64,000 nucleotides of DNA from Akkermansia sp. GTDB lineage: Bacteria; Verrucomicrobiota; Verrucomicrobiia; Verrucomicrobiales; Akkermansiaceae. The stretch is taken from the NCBI GenBank assembly GCA_030535875.1, contig JAUNRC010000002.1:22688-86687 (forward strand), given 5' to 3'. Each line of letters starts with the position of its first letter. Position 1 is the first letter of the stretch. Below are positions 16,840-25,188 of the stretch, piece after piece. The notes beneath the pieces were generated by a model. The model had not been told where the DNA came from. It made no database searches and saw only the letters and a program-made list of their open reading frames with translations. The translations under genes and the position numbers were made by a program.

Positions 16840-16868
16840 TGTATAGCACGATTCGCGGCAGGATGCAA
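16840..16868 (-). promoter_or_regulatory. Pseudopilin gene promoter
   Basis: Minus strand TTGCAT (16863-16868), 17-bp spacer, TATACA (16840-16845), leaving a leader of about 20 bases before ATG 16813. The leader is A/C-rich without a Shine-Dalgarno sequence. Confidence 0.7.
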
Positions 16869-16909
16869 GTCGCAAATGCAAAATTGAGCAAAAATCGGTT
16901 AAAAGCCGT

Positions 16910-18046
16910 TTAGACTCTGTTCAGATAGGCCGTAATCTCGGCTGCGTAGAGCTCAGGCTCCAGCAGGAAGGAGTCGTGCCCCTTGCCGGAACGTATGCAC
17001 TTGTACTCCGCATGAACGCCGTTTTTCTTCAGTCTGCGGTGGAATTGGGAGATGCCACGCGGCGTGAAACAGCAGTCCGTATTGATAGAGAAGAGCATGA
17101 AGGGGATACCATGCTCGGCGTAGCGGCGGAAGGTTTCGTCAATGCTGCAACCGGTCAGAGCTTCGAGGTCAAAGCCGGTCCACATGTTGATGATGCGGAT
17201 GTAGGAGTTGGCATCGAACCGTTTGGCAAATTTAGTACCCTGATGGAGCATGTAGCTCTCGGTGCTGCGGGTGGGTGTGTACCATGTCAGCAGCCCCTTG
17301 CGGTCGGGGGAGCAGCCTTTGCGGGCTCGCTTTTCAAGTCCGCGCTGGTAGACGAAGTGCTTGTGGCAGATAATTCGGGCCAAGGCTACACCCCGCAGGG
17401 GCGGGTCGTTGAGAGGGTAGCGCCCTTCGCGATATTTTTCATCCATTTCAATGGCACAGAACTGTTCAAAGCCGCTCAGTTTGTGTTCAATGGGGGGCTT
17501 GCAGTCTGCTCCGATGATAATCACGCTGCGTACTCTCTCCGGGTAGAGATTGGTGAAAGCCAGCGAGAGCATACCTCCTACGCTGGGGCCGACCAGAGCG
17601 AACTTGCGAATGCCCCAATGGTCGAAAAGTTTGATTTGTGCACGGGCCTGGTCGTTGGCGTTGACCATGGGGAAGCGGCTGCCCCACGGCTCACCGTCAG
17701 GGGCAATGGAGGCCGGGCCGCTGGAGCCGTAGCAGCTCCCGAGGAAGTTCACGCACACGATGAAGTACTTATCGGTGTCAAGTGGTTTGCCGGGGCCTAT
17801 CATGCGGTCCCACCAGCCTTCATAGTACTCCGGCTGCCAAAAGGTGCCGGCCTCCGGCACATTATCGTTGTAGCCGTGGGCGTGGTGGCTACCCGTCAGC
17901 GCATGGAACAACAGGATGGCGTTGCCCTTGTCAGGTGCCAAGGTGCCGTAAGTTTCGTAAGCAAGCTGAAGGTTCGGCAGCGTTTCTCCGCTGTCGAAGG
18001 TAAAGTCACCTATGGGGAAAATCTGAGTGCGAACCGTGTTGGTCAT
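16910..18046 (-). CDS. metX: Homoserine O-acetyltransferase
   Basis: Activates homoserine with acetyl-CoA for methionine synthesis. 378 residues, alpha/beta-hydrolase fold. Catalytic triad visible as S155 in GPSVGGM, D324 in INTDCCF and H357 in GKGHDSFLLEP. The family's HALTGSHHAHG and NFLGSCYGSSGP segments are present. Some MetX-family members act as succinyltransferases, and residue-level specificity was not resolved here. It follows rpmJ on the same strand, but a terminator lies between them. No SAM or other riboswitch was recognised in the 102-bp gap. Confidence 0.93.
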   Translation of the reverse strand: MTNTVRTQIFPIGDFTFDSGETLPNLQLAYETYGTLAPDKGNAILLFHALTGSHHAHGYNDNVPEAGTFWQPEYYEGWWDRMIGPGKPLDTDKYFIVCVNFLGSCYGSSGPASIAPDGEPWGSRFPMVNANDQARAQIKLFDHWGIRKFALVGPSVGGMLSLAFTNLYPERVRSVIIIGADCKPPIEHKLSGFEQFCAIEMDEKYREGRYPLNDPPLRGVALARIICHKHFVYQRGLEKRARKGCSPDRKGLLTWYTPTRSTESYMLHQGTKFAKRFDANSYIRIINMWTGFDLEALTGCSIDETFRRYAEHGIPFMLFSINTDCCFTPRGISQFHRRLKKNGVHAEYKCIRSGKGHDSFLLEPELYAAEITAYLNRV

Positions 18047-18080
18047 GGCATGGAATGGATGAACGGGAGTTCTGGGAACA

Positions 18081-18122
18081 AAAAAAGGACCGGGGTTTGT
18101 TTGTACTCCGGTCTCCTTTTTT
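18081..18122 (-). terminator. Terminator downstream of rpmJ
   Basis: On the minus strand a GACCGG/CCGGTC stem around a 14-base loop is followed by a run of seven T. A T-run also flanks the other side. It separates rpmJ from metX. Confidence 0.75.
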
Positions 18123-18148
18123 CGTGTGTGCGGATTTCCCGCGCTGGG

Positions 18149-18313
18149 TTACTTAACACCCTTCTTGCTCAGGCGCGTGCCGGCAGTCGTGCCCTGACGA
18201 GCCTTGAACTTGGGGTTGCTCTTGCAGATGACGTAGAGCGTACCCTTGCGCTTCACAATCTGGCAATCAGCGTGGCGGCGCTTCATAGAGGCGAGTGAGG
18301 AAAGAACTTTCAT
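18149..18313 (-). CDS. rpmJ: 50S ribosomal protein bL36 (C-minus type)
   Basis: 54-residue ribosomal protein, reading [18 protein letters not shown] at its start and ending with a lysine-rich tail. The zinc ligands of the C-plus form (CxxC, then C and H) are missing, and the residues at 11-14 are KRRH. This is therefore the zinc-independent YkgM-like variant, slightly extended at the C-terminus. Own promoter with a perfect TATAAT and a terminator on the far side. Confidence 0.95.
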   Translation of the reverse strand: MKVLSSLASMKRRHADCQIVKRKGTLYVICKSNPKFKARQGTTAGTRLSKKGVK

Positions 18314-18377
18314 GATCTCTGTAATGTTAGTGTGTTAATAAGATTTTCGGCCGCGAAGCATTTGCGTCGGGACGCGC

Positions 18378-18405
18378 ATTATACTCGTTTGTGGCCATTT
18401 GTAAA
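18378..18405 (-). promoter_or_regulatory. rpmJ promoter
   Basis: Minus strand TTTACA (18400-18405), 16-bp spacer, consensus TATAAT (18378-18383). The leader is about 55 bases and A/C-rich with no Shine-Dalgarno motif. Confidence 0.8.
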
Positions 18406-18489
18406 GACAAATTTTATATTTCATGACTTTTTTTTGTGCATGTAGGTAATGAAAGTGAGGGAAAACATGAGCGGCAGCCGTGTTTTTGC

Positions 18490-18518
18490 TTGTCGGGGCT
18501 TATCTATTGATATAGACT
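18490..18518 (+). promoter_or_regulatory. Leaderless promoter of small lipoprotein gene
   Basis: TTGTCG (18490-18495), 17-bp spacer, TAGACT (18513-18518), then 6 bases to the ATG at 18525. Confidence 0.6.
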
Positions 18519-18524
18519 GTCTGC

Positions 18525-18770
18525 ATGAGAATACGCCCTTCGGAGAAGAAATCGTGCCCTCTTTATCCTGCGATAATTGCGGCTGTCGGAACTGTGCTCA
18601 CCGGTTGCGACCGACAGGGAGTACCCGGGGATGTGCCGTCAGATGTCGGTCGTACGGAACAGGCGCCGGTCGGTGAGGCTCAGGCAGAAAAGCCGCAGGC
18701 TCAGGAGAATCCGCAGGTGCAGCCGCTGAAATTGGGCGGTGAGGTCTTATGTGCTCCCGAAGAGGAGTGA
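18525..18770 (+). CDS. Small lipoprotein, unknown function
   Basis: 81 residues. A type II signal ends VLTGC at about residues 24-28. The mature ~53 residues are rich in Pro, Gln, Glu and Ala with no fold expected, ending LGGEVLCAPEEE. The start is supported by the -10 element 6 bases upstream. Convergent with the membrane-protein gene downstream. Such short acidic lipoproteins are often species-specific. Confidence 0.65.
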   Translation: MRIRPSEKKSCPLYPAIIAAVGTVLTGCDRQGVPGDVPSDVGRTEQAPVGEAQAEKPQAQENPQVQPLKLGGEVLCAPEEE

Positions 18771-18837
18771 GCATCTTTTTGCGCAGATAGTGCTTTTTTT
18801 TGACGGGCGGGCTGAAGAGCGCGTCCGGGTGCGCTCA

Positions 18838-19293
18838 TCACTGTACGGCTTGGAGAATCATAAAGAAGAGCGGTAGCAACGCTGCGAAGGGCAGGAGGGC
18901 AAGGAGGTAGAGGAAGCTCCGGTAGCTCAGGCTTGGGTCGATTTGTTTCAGGATGGCTCCGCAGGGCAGGATGCAAACTAACCATGGCAGGCTGAACATC
19001 AATCCCAGTAGCGGTGTGGTCTGCCACCAAATGACGCAGAGCAGCGTGGGGACTGATTGTAAAAGCAGGTAGTTGCGAAGATTTGTTGTAAGGGAGCAGA
19101 TAATCCACAGCGATACGGGCATGAGCAGCGTGCATAAGCCCGCATAGAGCAGGAACGGAAATAAGAGCAGGTGCAGGACTGCGTGCAGGACTAACCATAC
19201 TCCGCAGGTGATGAGAAATCTCTTACGCCATTTAGATCCGAGGCTGACCATGTCAGACGGTATGTCTGCTGTGCTTTCGGCGCGAGTAGACAT
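18838..19293 (-). CDS. Small integral membrane protein, unknown function
   Basis: 151 residues with about four hydrophobic segments (roughly 28-50, 52-70, 76-112 and 124-147), a basic cytoplasmic N-terminus and little soluble sequence. The leader before ATG 19293 is A/C-rich, which supports this start. Lies 41 bp after an ankyrin gene and is probably the last gene of that run. Not recognised. Confidence 0.65.
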   Translation of the reverse strand: MSTRAESTADIPSDMVSLGSKWRKRFLITCGVWLVLHAVLHLLLFPFLLYAGLCTLLMPVSLWIICSLTTNLRNYLLLQSVPTLLCVIWWQTTPLLGLMFSLPWLVCILPCGAILKQIDPSLSYRSFLYLLALLPFAALLPLFFMILQAVQ

Positions 19294-19334
19294 GTTATGT
19301 GAAGGCGTGTTGAGGATTTGCTCAATCCGTAGTT

Positions 19335-20507
19335 TCAGCGGGTTGTTGCTGCCTGACGGAGTAGGGTGCGTATGGCTTTAGCGTTCGGTCCGCCCACGCA
19401 GTCATCGACATCGGCTCCCTTGGCGGTTTTCGCGTGGAGGTTTGCTCCGTGGTTGATTAGCCATTGCACAATTTCAACGTGGCTGAGGCCGCAGGCATTG
19501 TGTAGAGCGGTTGTGCCGTTGGCGTTGGGGATGATGGTGTCGACCGGGGCTCCCTCCATAATTTGCGGCAGGATGGTAAGCAGTCGCTTTTGGTACAGTC
19601 GCTCTACGGCTGTCTTGTAGGTTTTGTGCTTGAGTTCCTGTACCAGCTCTTCCAATCCGTCGTCGGCTCGGGGTGTAGACGGCGTGCTGATGTGTTTGTT
19701 TCCGGTCGGTGTATCGCTTAGCCGAAAGCGTACTCCTCGGGCTATCCAAGTGGTGCCGGCTTCCTCTCGGGTGACGTAGGCGGTACCGGTGTCGGATGTG
19801 GCGAAGTCCAGTGTAATCTCAGCGTTGAGTTTGTCCTTGTTGATGTAAATGCAGGCCCCGCAAGCGATGGGTTCGTATGTGACGGTCGCGCCACGGAGGG
19901 AGGAGGCGGTATCATCATCGGAGATGGTGAAGCTGTTGTCCGACTGCGGAAATCGGATGACGAGCGGGGCGGCCTTGCATTCCTGCCATGAGGGCTCATC
20001 GGTGGAGTCTACGTTATGACGGCAGTCGAACGCTCCGCTGAAATCCAGTTCCAGCGTTTTTCCTGCCGGGGATTGCGGCACTATATCGCCTACCGGGTCA
20101 CCCATGCGGCAGATGCTTGCTTGCTCGCTCGGGTTATCCTCCAATCGGAAGGTAAGGTGGAAGTAGTCGGCATTGTTCCACCGCATGTGGGCTATACCGG
20201 CGGTCTCGGTGAGGAAGTTCATGCGGATGGTGGCTTTGTCCTTTTTGCCGCTGACATGCAGGATTGCCTTGCCGGCAGCGGCATCGGGAGCATAGCTGAT
20301 GTTGCAACTGCGGTTTTCGCCGTGTACGGTGTAGTTGTTGGGCTGACCGGGGATTGTCTTGCCGAAATGGATGAGCAAGGGGGTGAACTTCCAGGAGGGG
20401 GAATAGCTGAACTGAATTTGTTTGCCTTTCAGTTCGTCCGGGATTGCCGGTGCTGCCGTTGTTGTGGCGGCTGTGAGCAGTAAGGAAAATAGAAGTAGTT
20501 GCCGCAT
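19335..20507 (-). CDS. Secreted ankyrin-repeat protein
   Basis: 390 residues with a signal peptide (cleavage near TTAAPA). The middle 250 residues are beta-rich; two related blocks each begin with a QFSY- or VTYEP-type strand and contain FSGAFDC or CGACIYI. They look like duplicated Verrucomicrobia-specific beta domains. The C-terminus carries ankyrin repeats (GTTALHNACGLSHVEIVQWLINHGANLHAKTAKG is the clearest region, about 340-375). Predicted periplasmic scaffold. Part of the minus-strand run starting at 21697. Confidence 0.75.
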   Translation of the reverse strand: MRQLLLFSLLLTAATTTAAPAIPDELKGKQIQFSYSPSWKFTPLLIHFGKTIPGQPNNYTVHGENRSCNISYAPDAAAGKAILHVSGKKDKATIRMNFLTETAGIAHMRWNNADYFHLTFRLEDNPSEQASICRMGDPVGDIVPQSPAGKTLELDFSGAFDCRHNVDSTDEPSWQECKAAPLVIRFPQSDNSFTISDDDTASSLRGATVTYEPIACGACIYINKDKLNAEITLDFATSDTGTAYVTREEAGTTWIARGVRFRLSDTPTGNKHISTPSTPRADDGLEELVQELKHKTYKTAVERLYQKRLLTILPQIMEGAPVDTIIPNANGTTALHNACGLSHVEIVQWLINHGANLHAKTAKGADVDDCVGGPNAKAIRTLLRQAATTR

Positions 20508-20543
20508 GGCCGGAAAGAGATGTCGTTGAAGAAGTTAGGTGTT

Positions 20544-20771
20544 TTATTCGATGCTTACATCAATGTTTCTTGCGGTGGAGTAATCCACATTTTCTTTGCC
20601 TTCCATGTAGAGCAGGACATCGGGGTCGGCGCTGCGCTCCGCCTTCAGGAAGGTGGCCAGTCGGGGCAGGTCATCGATGTTGGCGTGCATGTCATTGATG
20701 CCGAGAATGTTGACTTGCGCGGCAATGGCGCTGCCCAAGGCGGCCAGAAGAGAAATGAACGGAGCTTTCAT
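20544..20771 (-). pseudogene. Truncated bifunctional metallophosphatase/5'-nucleotidase N-terminus
   Basis: 75 residues with a signal peptide followed by ILGINDMHANIDDLPRL and LKAERSADPDVLLYMEG. This closely resembles the first metal-binding strand (normally INDxHA) and the next helix of secreted 5'-nucleotidase-family phosphatases, which run to 500 or more residues. The expected GDN metal-site segment is replaced by GKENVDYS and the frame stops soon after. It is either a dead remnant or a very small secreted derivative. It keeps an operon-like position between two ankyrin genes (gaps 36 and 41 bp). Confidence 0.6.
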
Positions 20772-20812
20772 CGTCGGAAGGTAAGTCGGGTGCGTGTGAA
20801 TCGGAAAATATG

Positions 20813-21697
20813 TTATAATGAGGGGGCAATGGAGATGTTGTCAGGAATGGGATTTTCTTTTAGGAACTCGGTGGCATCTTCGTTTCCCTGCTTTTGAGCA
20901 GCAATGATGAGAGCGTAGGCCCGCGATTCGTTTTGTTGCATACCGCGGCCATAGAGCATGCGCAGGCCGAGGTTAAACTGTGCTTGGGAATGTCCCTTTG
21001 CCGCAGCTTGTTCCAACCAAGCGATTTTTTCGAGCTCGTCAACGTCGGCACCCTGTTCGTCCTTGCACCATTGGCTCATGTAGGTGGAATGCAGGCCGGT
21101 ATCGTCGTTGTAATATCCGGCAACTTCCGCCATGGCTGCAACATCTCCGTTGACGGCCTTTTTCCAAGCTGCGAGAGCTTCCGCGCTCGTGAGTTCCTGA
21201 GGTTTAGCCTGACGGAGCAGGGCTTTCAGTTGCGGGTGATTGGTAAGTTGAGCAGGGGTGCGCCCTTTGTTGTCTTTGATATCCGCCTTGGCTCCGAAGG
21301 CCAGCAGACGCAGAGCCATGCGGTAGTCATTGGCCTGTGCCGCACGGTGCAGGGGGGTGAGCTTGCCTGTGCGTTCGGCCGGGTTCGGGGTAACTCCGAT
21401 GAGCAGAATCCGGTGAACGAGTCGGGCGTTGCAATCGGGAAGTTCCTGCATGCAATATTCCAATAGGCTGTTGCCGCGGGCATCTCTCCATGAGGGATTG
21501 CCGGTGCTTTGTATTTTTGTCAGATAATTGTACAGGTTTGGCCATTGCGGATGCCCATAATAACGATGGGACAATTCAGCGCTGAGCTCAACAATATCGG
21601 ATGACAATTTGTCAGTGGGTGCGGCGAGGCTTACTGAGCAGGTAAGAGCCACGGCCGGTATGCAGAGGGTATGGAGAATGGAGGTGTAGGAAGACAT
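20813..21697 (-). CDS. Secreted ankyrin and SEL1-repeat protein
   Basis: 294 residues with a signal peptide (cleavage near SLAAPT). Ankyrin repeats occupy about residues 75-165 (GKLTPLHRAAQANDYRMA, ADIKDNKGRTPAQL). SEL1/TPR-like repeats fill the C-terminal half (AAAKGHSQAQFNLGLRMLYG and neighbours), plus an earlier AVNGDVAAMAEVAGYY unit. Both are protein-interaction solenoids; a periplasmic role is inferred from the signal. First gene of the minus-strand group 21.7-18.8 kb. Confidence 0.8.
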   Translation of the reverse strand: MSSYTSILHTLCIPAVALTCSVSLAAPTDKLSSDIVELSAELSHRYYGHPQWPNLYNYLTKIQSTGNPSWRDARGNSLLEYCMQELPDCNARLVHRILLIGVTPNPAERTGKLTPLHRAAQANDYRMALRLLAFGAKADIKDNKGRTPAQLTNHPQLKALLRQAKPQELTSAEALAAWKKAVNGDVAAMAEVAGYYNDDTGLHSTYMSQWCKDEQGADVDELEKIAWLEQAAAKGHSQAQFNLGLRMLYGRGMQQNESRAYALIIAAQKQGNEDATEFLKENPIPDNISIAPSL

Positions 21698-21991
21698 GGT
21701 AATTGGTGTGTGTTGGAAGAATTTTATTTTTTTGCTAACAAAAAGAAGACTGCGAAACTATGGGTGAGAGATTGAGCTTTATGGTACTCTATTCTATGCA
21801 ACAGAGTATATTCCTCCTTAGGCCTGAAGTCAAAGTAAAAAGGAGAAACTGACTTATTTATTGCGGGGGAGCGGATAGGTTAAGGCTTGAATATCGTCTG
21901 AAATGGGGGCTTTGTTTGAAGGGAATGGTTCGGGGGGGGAGATGTTACACGGGGGCTATGTTCATTGGCGACGGGTAGTAAAAAAAGAAGA
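21698..21991. other. Intergenic region between divergent operons
   Basis: About 290 bases, AT-rich, between the divergent SEL1-ankyrin gene and the coiled-coil gene. Homopolymer runs and purine-rich stretches are visible. I see no ORF, structured RNA or repeat that I can support. Confidence 0.5.
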
Positions 21992-22020
21992 TTGACTTGG
22001 CGTGTGAAATGTGCTAGTCT
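21992..22020 (+). promoter_or_regulatory. Promoter of the 22.0-23.7 kb secreted-protein operon
   Basis: TTGACT (21992-21997), 17-bp spacer, TAGTCT (22015-22020); leader about 19 bases to ATG 22046. Confidence 0.6.
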
Positions 22021-22045
22021 CGCGGAGAACCCAACGTGAGATTTT

Positions 22046-22630
22046 ATGATGTTCCGTATTCGCCCTGTTTTGGTTTTGATGACAGCCGTTATGGCTCTGA
22101 CGGCTCCTGTGTGTGCAGATGATGAGGACGATAAGTCACCCGCTCAGACTCGAGCTGAGGAGCGCAAGAATCGCGCGGCTGAACGAAAGGCTCTCAAAGA
22201 AGCTGAGAAGCAGGCCAAGGCTGATTTGAAAGAAGCTAAGAAGAAGGGTGATAAGGCGGCTATTGAGAAGGCTGAGGCTGCCCTTCGCGAAATTGAGGAA
22301 ACCAAGAAAGGCGAGGCTATTGACTCTCCTAAGTTGGATAAGGAGTTCGATGCGCTGAAGCAGGCTATGTCCATTTTGGCGGAGGTGAATGATGAGAACA
22401 GCGCCTCTAAGGCTGCTAAGAAGATTTGTTCTATTTTTGCTACGGTGGCTCCGCCTATTGATATGAGCATGTCCGAGATGGAAAAGTGGGCTGAGGAGCA
22501 GAATAAGGTCAGTGCTCAGATGGAGCGCCTGCGAAAGATGCCGTTCTTCGAGCAGTCCGGTTTGCAGGAGGCATGGACCAATGTATCCGACCCGTTCTCT
22601 CGCAAGAGAGCACAGCGTGCCAAGAAATGA
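22046..22630 (+). CDS. Secreted coiled-coil protein, unknown function
   Basis: 194 residues. A signal peptide (cleavage near VCADD) is followed by a highly charged Lys/Glu/Ala coiled coil (about residues 30-105), then a small helical C-terminus with a cysteine (KKICSIFATVAPP). Not recognised. The next gene begins inside its stop codon (ATGA), so the two are translationally coupled. Confidence 0.7.
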   Translation: MMFRIRPVLVLMTAVMALTAPVCADDEDDKSPAQTRAEERKNRAAERKALKEAEKQAKADLKEAKKKGDKAAIEKAEAALREIEETKKGEAIDSPKLDKEFDALKQAMSILAEVNDENSASKAAKKICSIFATVAPPIDMSMSEMEKWAEEQNKVSAQMERLRKMPFFEQSGLQEAWTNVSDPFSRKRAQRAKK

Positions 22631-23109
22631 GAACCTTTGCTTTGTGGATGTTCTGTTGGGGGGCTGCCCCTGCGCTGTTTGCCGGGCAGGGGGATAGCCT
22701 TACGCTGGATCCGACGGAAATGGAGCGCATGAAGCAGGCTGTTTTCGGGGGAGGTGTGGCAAATGTGGCTGAAGAGGTGGCGGTTATGTCGGTAGAGGAG
22801 CAATCGCAGGAACAGCGTTGGCGCCGTGCTATGGCTGCTGCCGGAACAGAGATGATGCCCGTGCTGCTGTTGGCCTTGTTGCAGGAGCTTAATCCTCGGG
22901 CCGATATGGGACGCTGTGCTGCGGACTATGCCGCTGCTCTTCAATTACACCGATTGGCTGCTGCCGGGAATGCCGAGGCTTGTACTCAGTTGGCCGTGGG
23001 ACTGCGCACGGGGGTGCTGCCTTCGGGCTTATTGATTATGCGTAGCGGAGTTCTGGCTGATGAGATGACTCGTCGGGCTCTTATGTTTCATCCTGTTCAA
23101 ACACATTGA
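22627..23109 (+). CDS. Secreted helical protein, possible SEL1-like repeats
   Basis: 160 residues from the ATG at 22627, which overlaps the upstream TGA by 4 bases. A signal peptide (MRTFALWMFCWGAAPALFAG) is followed by helices including CAADYAAALQLHRLAAAGNAEACTQLA, which has the spacing of a SEL1/TPR repeat. Second gene of a three-gene secreted-protein operon; the thioredoxin-like gene follows after 5 bp. Confidence 0.65.
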   Translation: MRTFALWMFCWGAAPALFAGQGDSLTLDPTEMERMKQAVFGGGVANVAEEVAVMSVEEQSQEQRWRRAMAAAGTEMMPVLLLALLQELNPRADMGRCAADYAAALQLHRLAAAGNAEACTQLAVGLRTGVLPSGLLIMRSGVLADEMTRRALMFHPVQTH

Positions 23110-23114
23110 GAATT

Positions 23115-23735
23115 ATGAGTATCAGATTGTTTATTGCACTGATGTGTGGTGTGATGTGCCTGTGGGTGCCCGAAGTGGCTGCGCAGGACGATGACGGCTT
23201 TTTTTCTGAGAAACCGATTTCTGGGGTTAAAAAGAAAAAAGTACGCAAGGAGAAGAAAACCGTTGCCGCTGTGCCCAAGGCTCTGCGTAAGTTGAAGCGC
23301 GTGAGTGGCAAGGTCAATACGAAGGCAGTGCTGTATGTTTATCTCGAATCCGCCAGTTGGTGCCTCCCCTGCAAAAAAATCATGCCGGATGTTGTAAAAT
23401 TGTACAAGAAGATGAGGAAAGACGGCCGCGTGGAAATCGTGCTCATCGGGCATGACCAAACCCCCGAAGGTGTGGCTGCTTATATTAAGGGGTATAAGAG
23501 CAGGATGCCGGCTTTTTTCAGTGGGGATAAGAATATTGACAAACTGCCCGGATATTCCAGAGCGGGCGGCATCCCTCATGCTACCGTCGTGGCGGCGGAT
23601 GGTACTGTGGTGACCTCCGGTTATCCCACTTCCATTTTGCCATCATGGGAGAAGATGGCAGATAAGGCGGAGGAAGAGGCCAAGGCAGCGGAGGAGGCCG
23701 CCGAAGAGGCCGCTGCTGATGAGGACGATATCTGA
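23115..23735 (+). CDS. Secreted thioredoxin-like protein (WCLPC)
   Basis: 206 residues from ATG 23115 (an upstream TTG at 23106 is the alternative). A signal peptide (cleavage near EVAAQ) and a basic linker precede a thioredoxin fold with the redox motif SWCLPCKK and the cis-proline in GGIPHATVV. The C-terminus is an acidic, alanine-rich tail. Predicted periplasmic thiol-disulfide or thiol-peroxide role. A second protein with the same architecture is encoded at 25.7-26.3 kb. Confidence 0.82.
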   Translation: MSIRLFIALMCGVMCLWVPEVAAQDDDGFFSEKPISGVKKKKVRKEKKTVAAVPKALRKLKRVSGKVNTKAVLYVYLESASWCLPCKKIMPDVVKLYKKMRKDGRVEIVLIGHDQTPEGVAAYIKGYKSRMPAFFSGDKNIDKLPGYSRAGGIPHATVVAADGTVVTSGYPTSILPSWEKMADKAEEEAKAAEEAAEEAAADEDDI

Positions 23736-23766
23736 ACCTATCGTTCTCGCTGTTTGCACACACTTT

Positions 23767-25149
23767 ATGGACCTGTTCACTCCGCATGGCTGCAATGATT
23801 TTCCTCGGCATGAGAAAGCCGAGGTGGGCATGCCCTTGGCTGCCCGCATGCGACCGGAGAGTTTGGCCGAAGTGGCCGGGCAGCAGCATTTGTTGGCTCC
23901 CGGTAAGTTGTTGCGCAGGGCTATCGAGACGGACCGTTTTTCATCACTGATATTTTACGGGCCTCCCGGAGTGGGCAAGACTACGCTGGCCTACGTTATT
24001 GCTCGTCAGACCAGTGCCTATTTCGTTAAGCTCAACGGAGTGGAGTCGAATGTAAGCGACATTCGTGAGAAAATTGCCGAGGCAAAGGCTCGTCAGACCT
24101 TGCATGGTCAGCGTACTATCCTTTTCGTGGATGAGTTGCACCGTTTTAACAAGGCGCAGCAGGATGTACTGTTGCCGCATTTGGAGCGCGGGACTGTACG
24201 CTTTATCGGCGCAACAACGGAAAATCCTTACTTCGCCATCAATTCGGCCATGCTCTCGCGCTCGCAGATTTTCCCGTTGGAGCCGGTGCCGGATGTCGAT
24301 ATTGTCGCCTTATTGCGTCGCGCACTCAGTGAACCGGAGCGAGGGCTGGGTTATATGCGGCTCGATGTCGCGGATGATGCCTTGGCCCACCTTGCGTTGA
24401 AGGCCGATGGCGATGTGCGCAAGGCTCTTACGGCACTTGAGGTCGCTGTGCTTTCCACCCCCGTTGCTGAGGATGGTGTGGTGCATGTGGACTTGGCCGT
24501 GGCAGAGGAGTCCATTCAGAAGAAAGCCATTAAGTATGACCGCGCCGGAGACGGGCACTACGATACTATTTCCGCTTTTATCAAATCCATGCGCGGCAGC
24601 GACCCCGATGCCGCTCTTTATTGGCTTGCATTCATGCTCAATGCCGGTGAGGATATCCGTTTTATCGCTCGTCGCATTGTCATTTGTGCCAGTGAGGATG
24701 TCGGTCTGGCGGATTCGAATGCCCTGCGTGTGGCTATGGCTGCTGCTCAGGCTGCGGAGATGTTAGGTATGCCCGAGGCTCGCATACCTTTGGCTCATGC
24801 TGCGGTCTATGTCGCAACTGCTCCTAAGAGCAATGCGGCCTATGCCGGTATCAATGCTGCCTTGCAGGATGTTCGTGAGGGGAAGACTCTCGCCGTGCCG
24901 GACCATCTCGCTACCCCCACACGCAAGAAACTTGCCCGCTTGCGCGGGGTGTCGGAGGAGGCGACGGATTATAAATACGCCCATGACTTCGGTGATGAGC
25001 ATTATGTGCCGCAGGCCTACCTGCCTGAAGGGCGCGTGTACTATCACCCCACGACGAATGGTATGGAACTGCGCATCACCGAGCGCATGGCATACCTGCG
25101 CTCACTTCGGGAACAATCGGGCGATGGTAAAGAAAACGGCGGGGCGTGA
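23767..25149 (+). CDS. rarA: Replication-associated recombination factor RarA (MgsA)
   Basis: AAA+ ATPase related to the clamp loader that acts at stalled replication forks. 460 residues from ATG 23767; the frame upstream overlaps the previous gene and is not conserved. Motifs: MPLAARMRPESLAEVAGQ near the start, Walker A GPPGVGKT at 65-72, Walker B ILFVDELHRF, the sensor region GATTENPYF, then the RarA-specific C-terminal tetramerisation region (YDTISAFIKSMRGSDPDAAL, ICASEDVGLAD and PKSNAAYAGI). Full length. Confidence 0.95.
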   Translation: MDLFTPHGCNDFPRHEKAEVGMPLAARMRPESLAEVAGQQHLLAPGKLLRRAIETDRFSSLIFYGPPGVGKTTLAYVIARQTSAYFVKLNGVESNVSDIREKIAEAKARQTLHGQRTILFVDELHRFNKAQQDVLLPHLERGTVRFIGATTENPYFAINSAMLSRSQIFPLEPVPDVDIVALLRRALSEPERGLGYMRLDVADDALAHLALKADGDVRKALTALEVAVLSTPVAEDGVVHVDLAVAEESIQKKAIKYDRAGDGHYDTISAFIKSMRGSDPDAALYWLAFMLNAGEDIRFIARRIVICASEDVGLADSNALRVAMAAAQAAEMLGMPEARIPLAHAAVYVATAPKSNAAYAGINAALQDVREGKTLAVPDHLATPTRKKLARLRGVSEEATDYKYAHDFGDEHYVPQAYLPEGRVYYHPTTNGMELRITERMAYLRSLREQSGDGKENGGA

Positions 25150-25162
25150 TAACCCGCCGTTT
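25134..25162. terminator. Terminator between rarA and the nitroreductase gene
   Basis: Stem AAACGGCGGG / CCCGCCGTTT with a 9-base loop that contains the rarA stop codon, in a convergent gap. T-rich on both sides. Confidence 0.8.
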
Positions 25163-25188
25163 CTGTTGAGAGTTTGTGATTACCGTGC

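Noticed and set aside
18047..18148. SAM riboswitch upstream of metX
   Set aside because: The gap is filled by the rpmJ terminator; no conserved SAM aptamer segments were seen.
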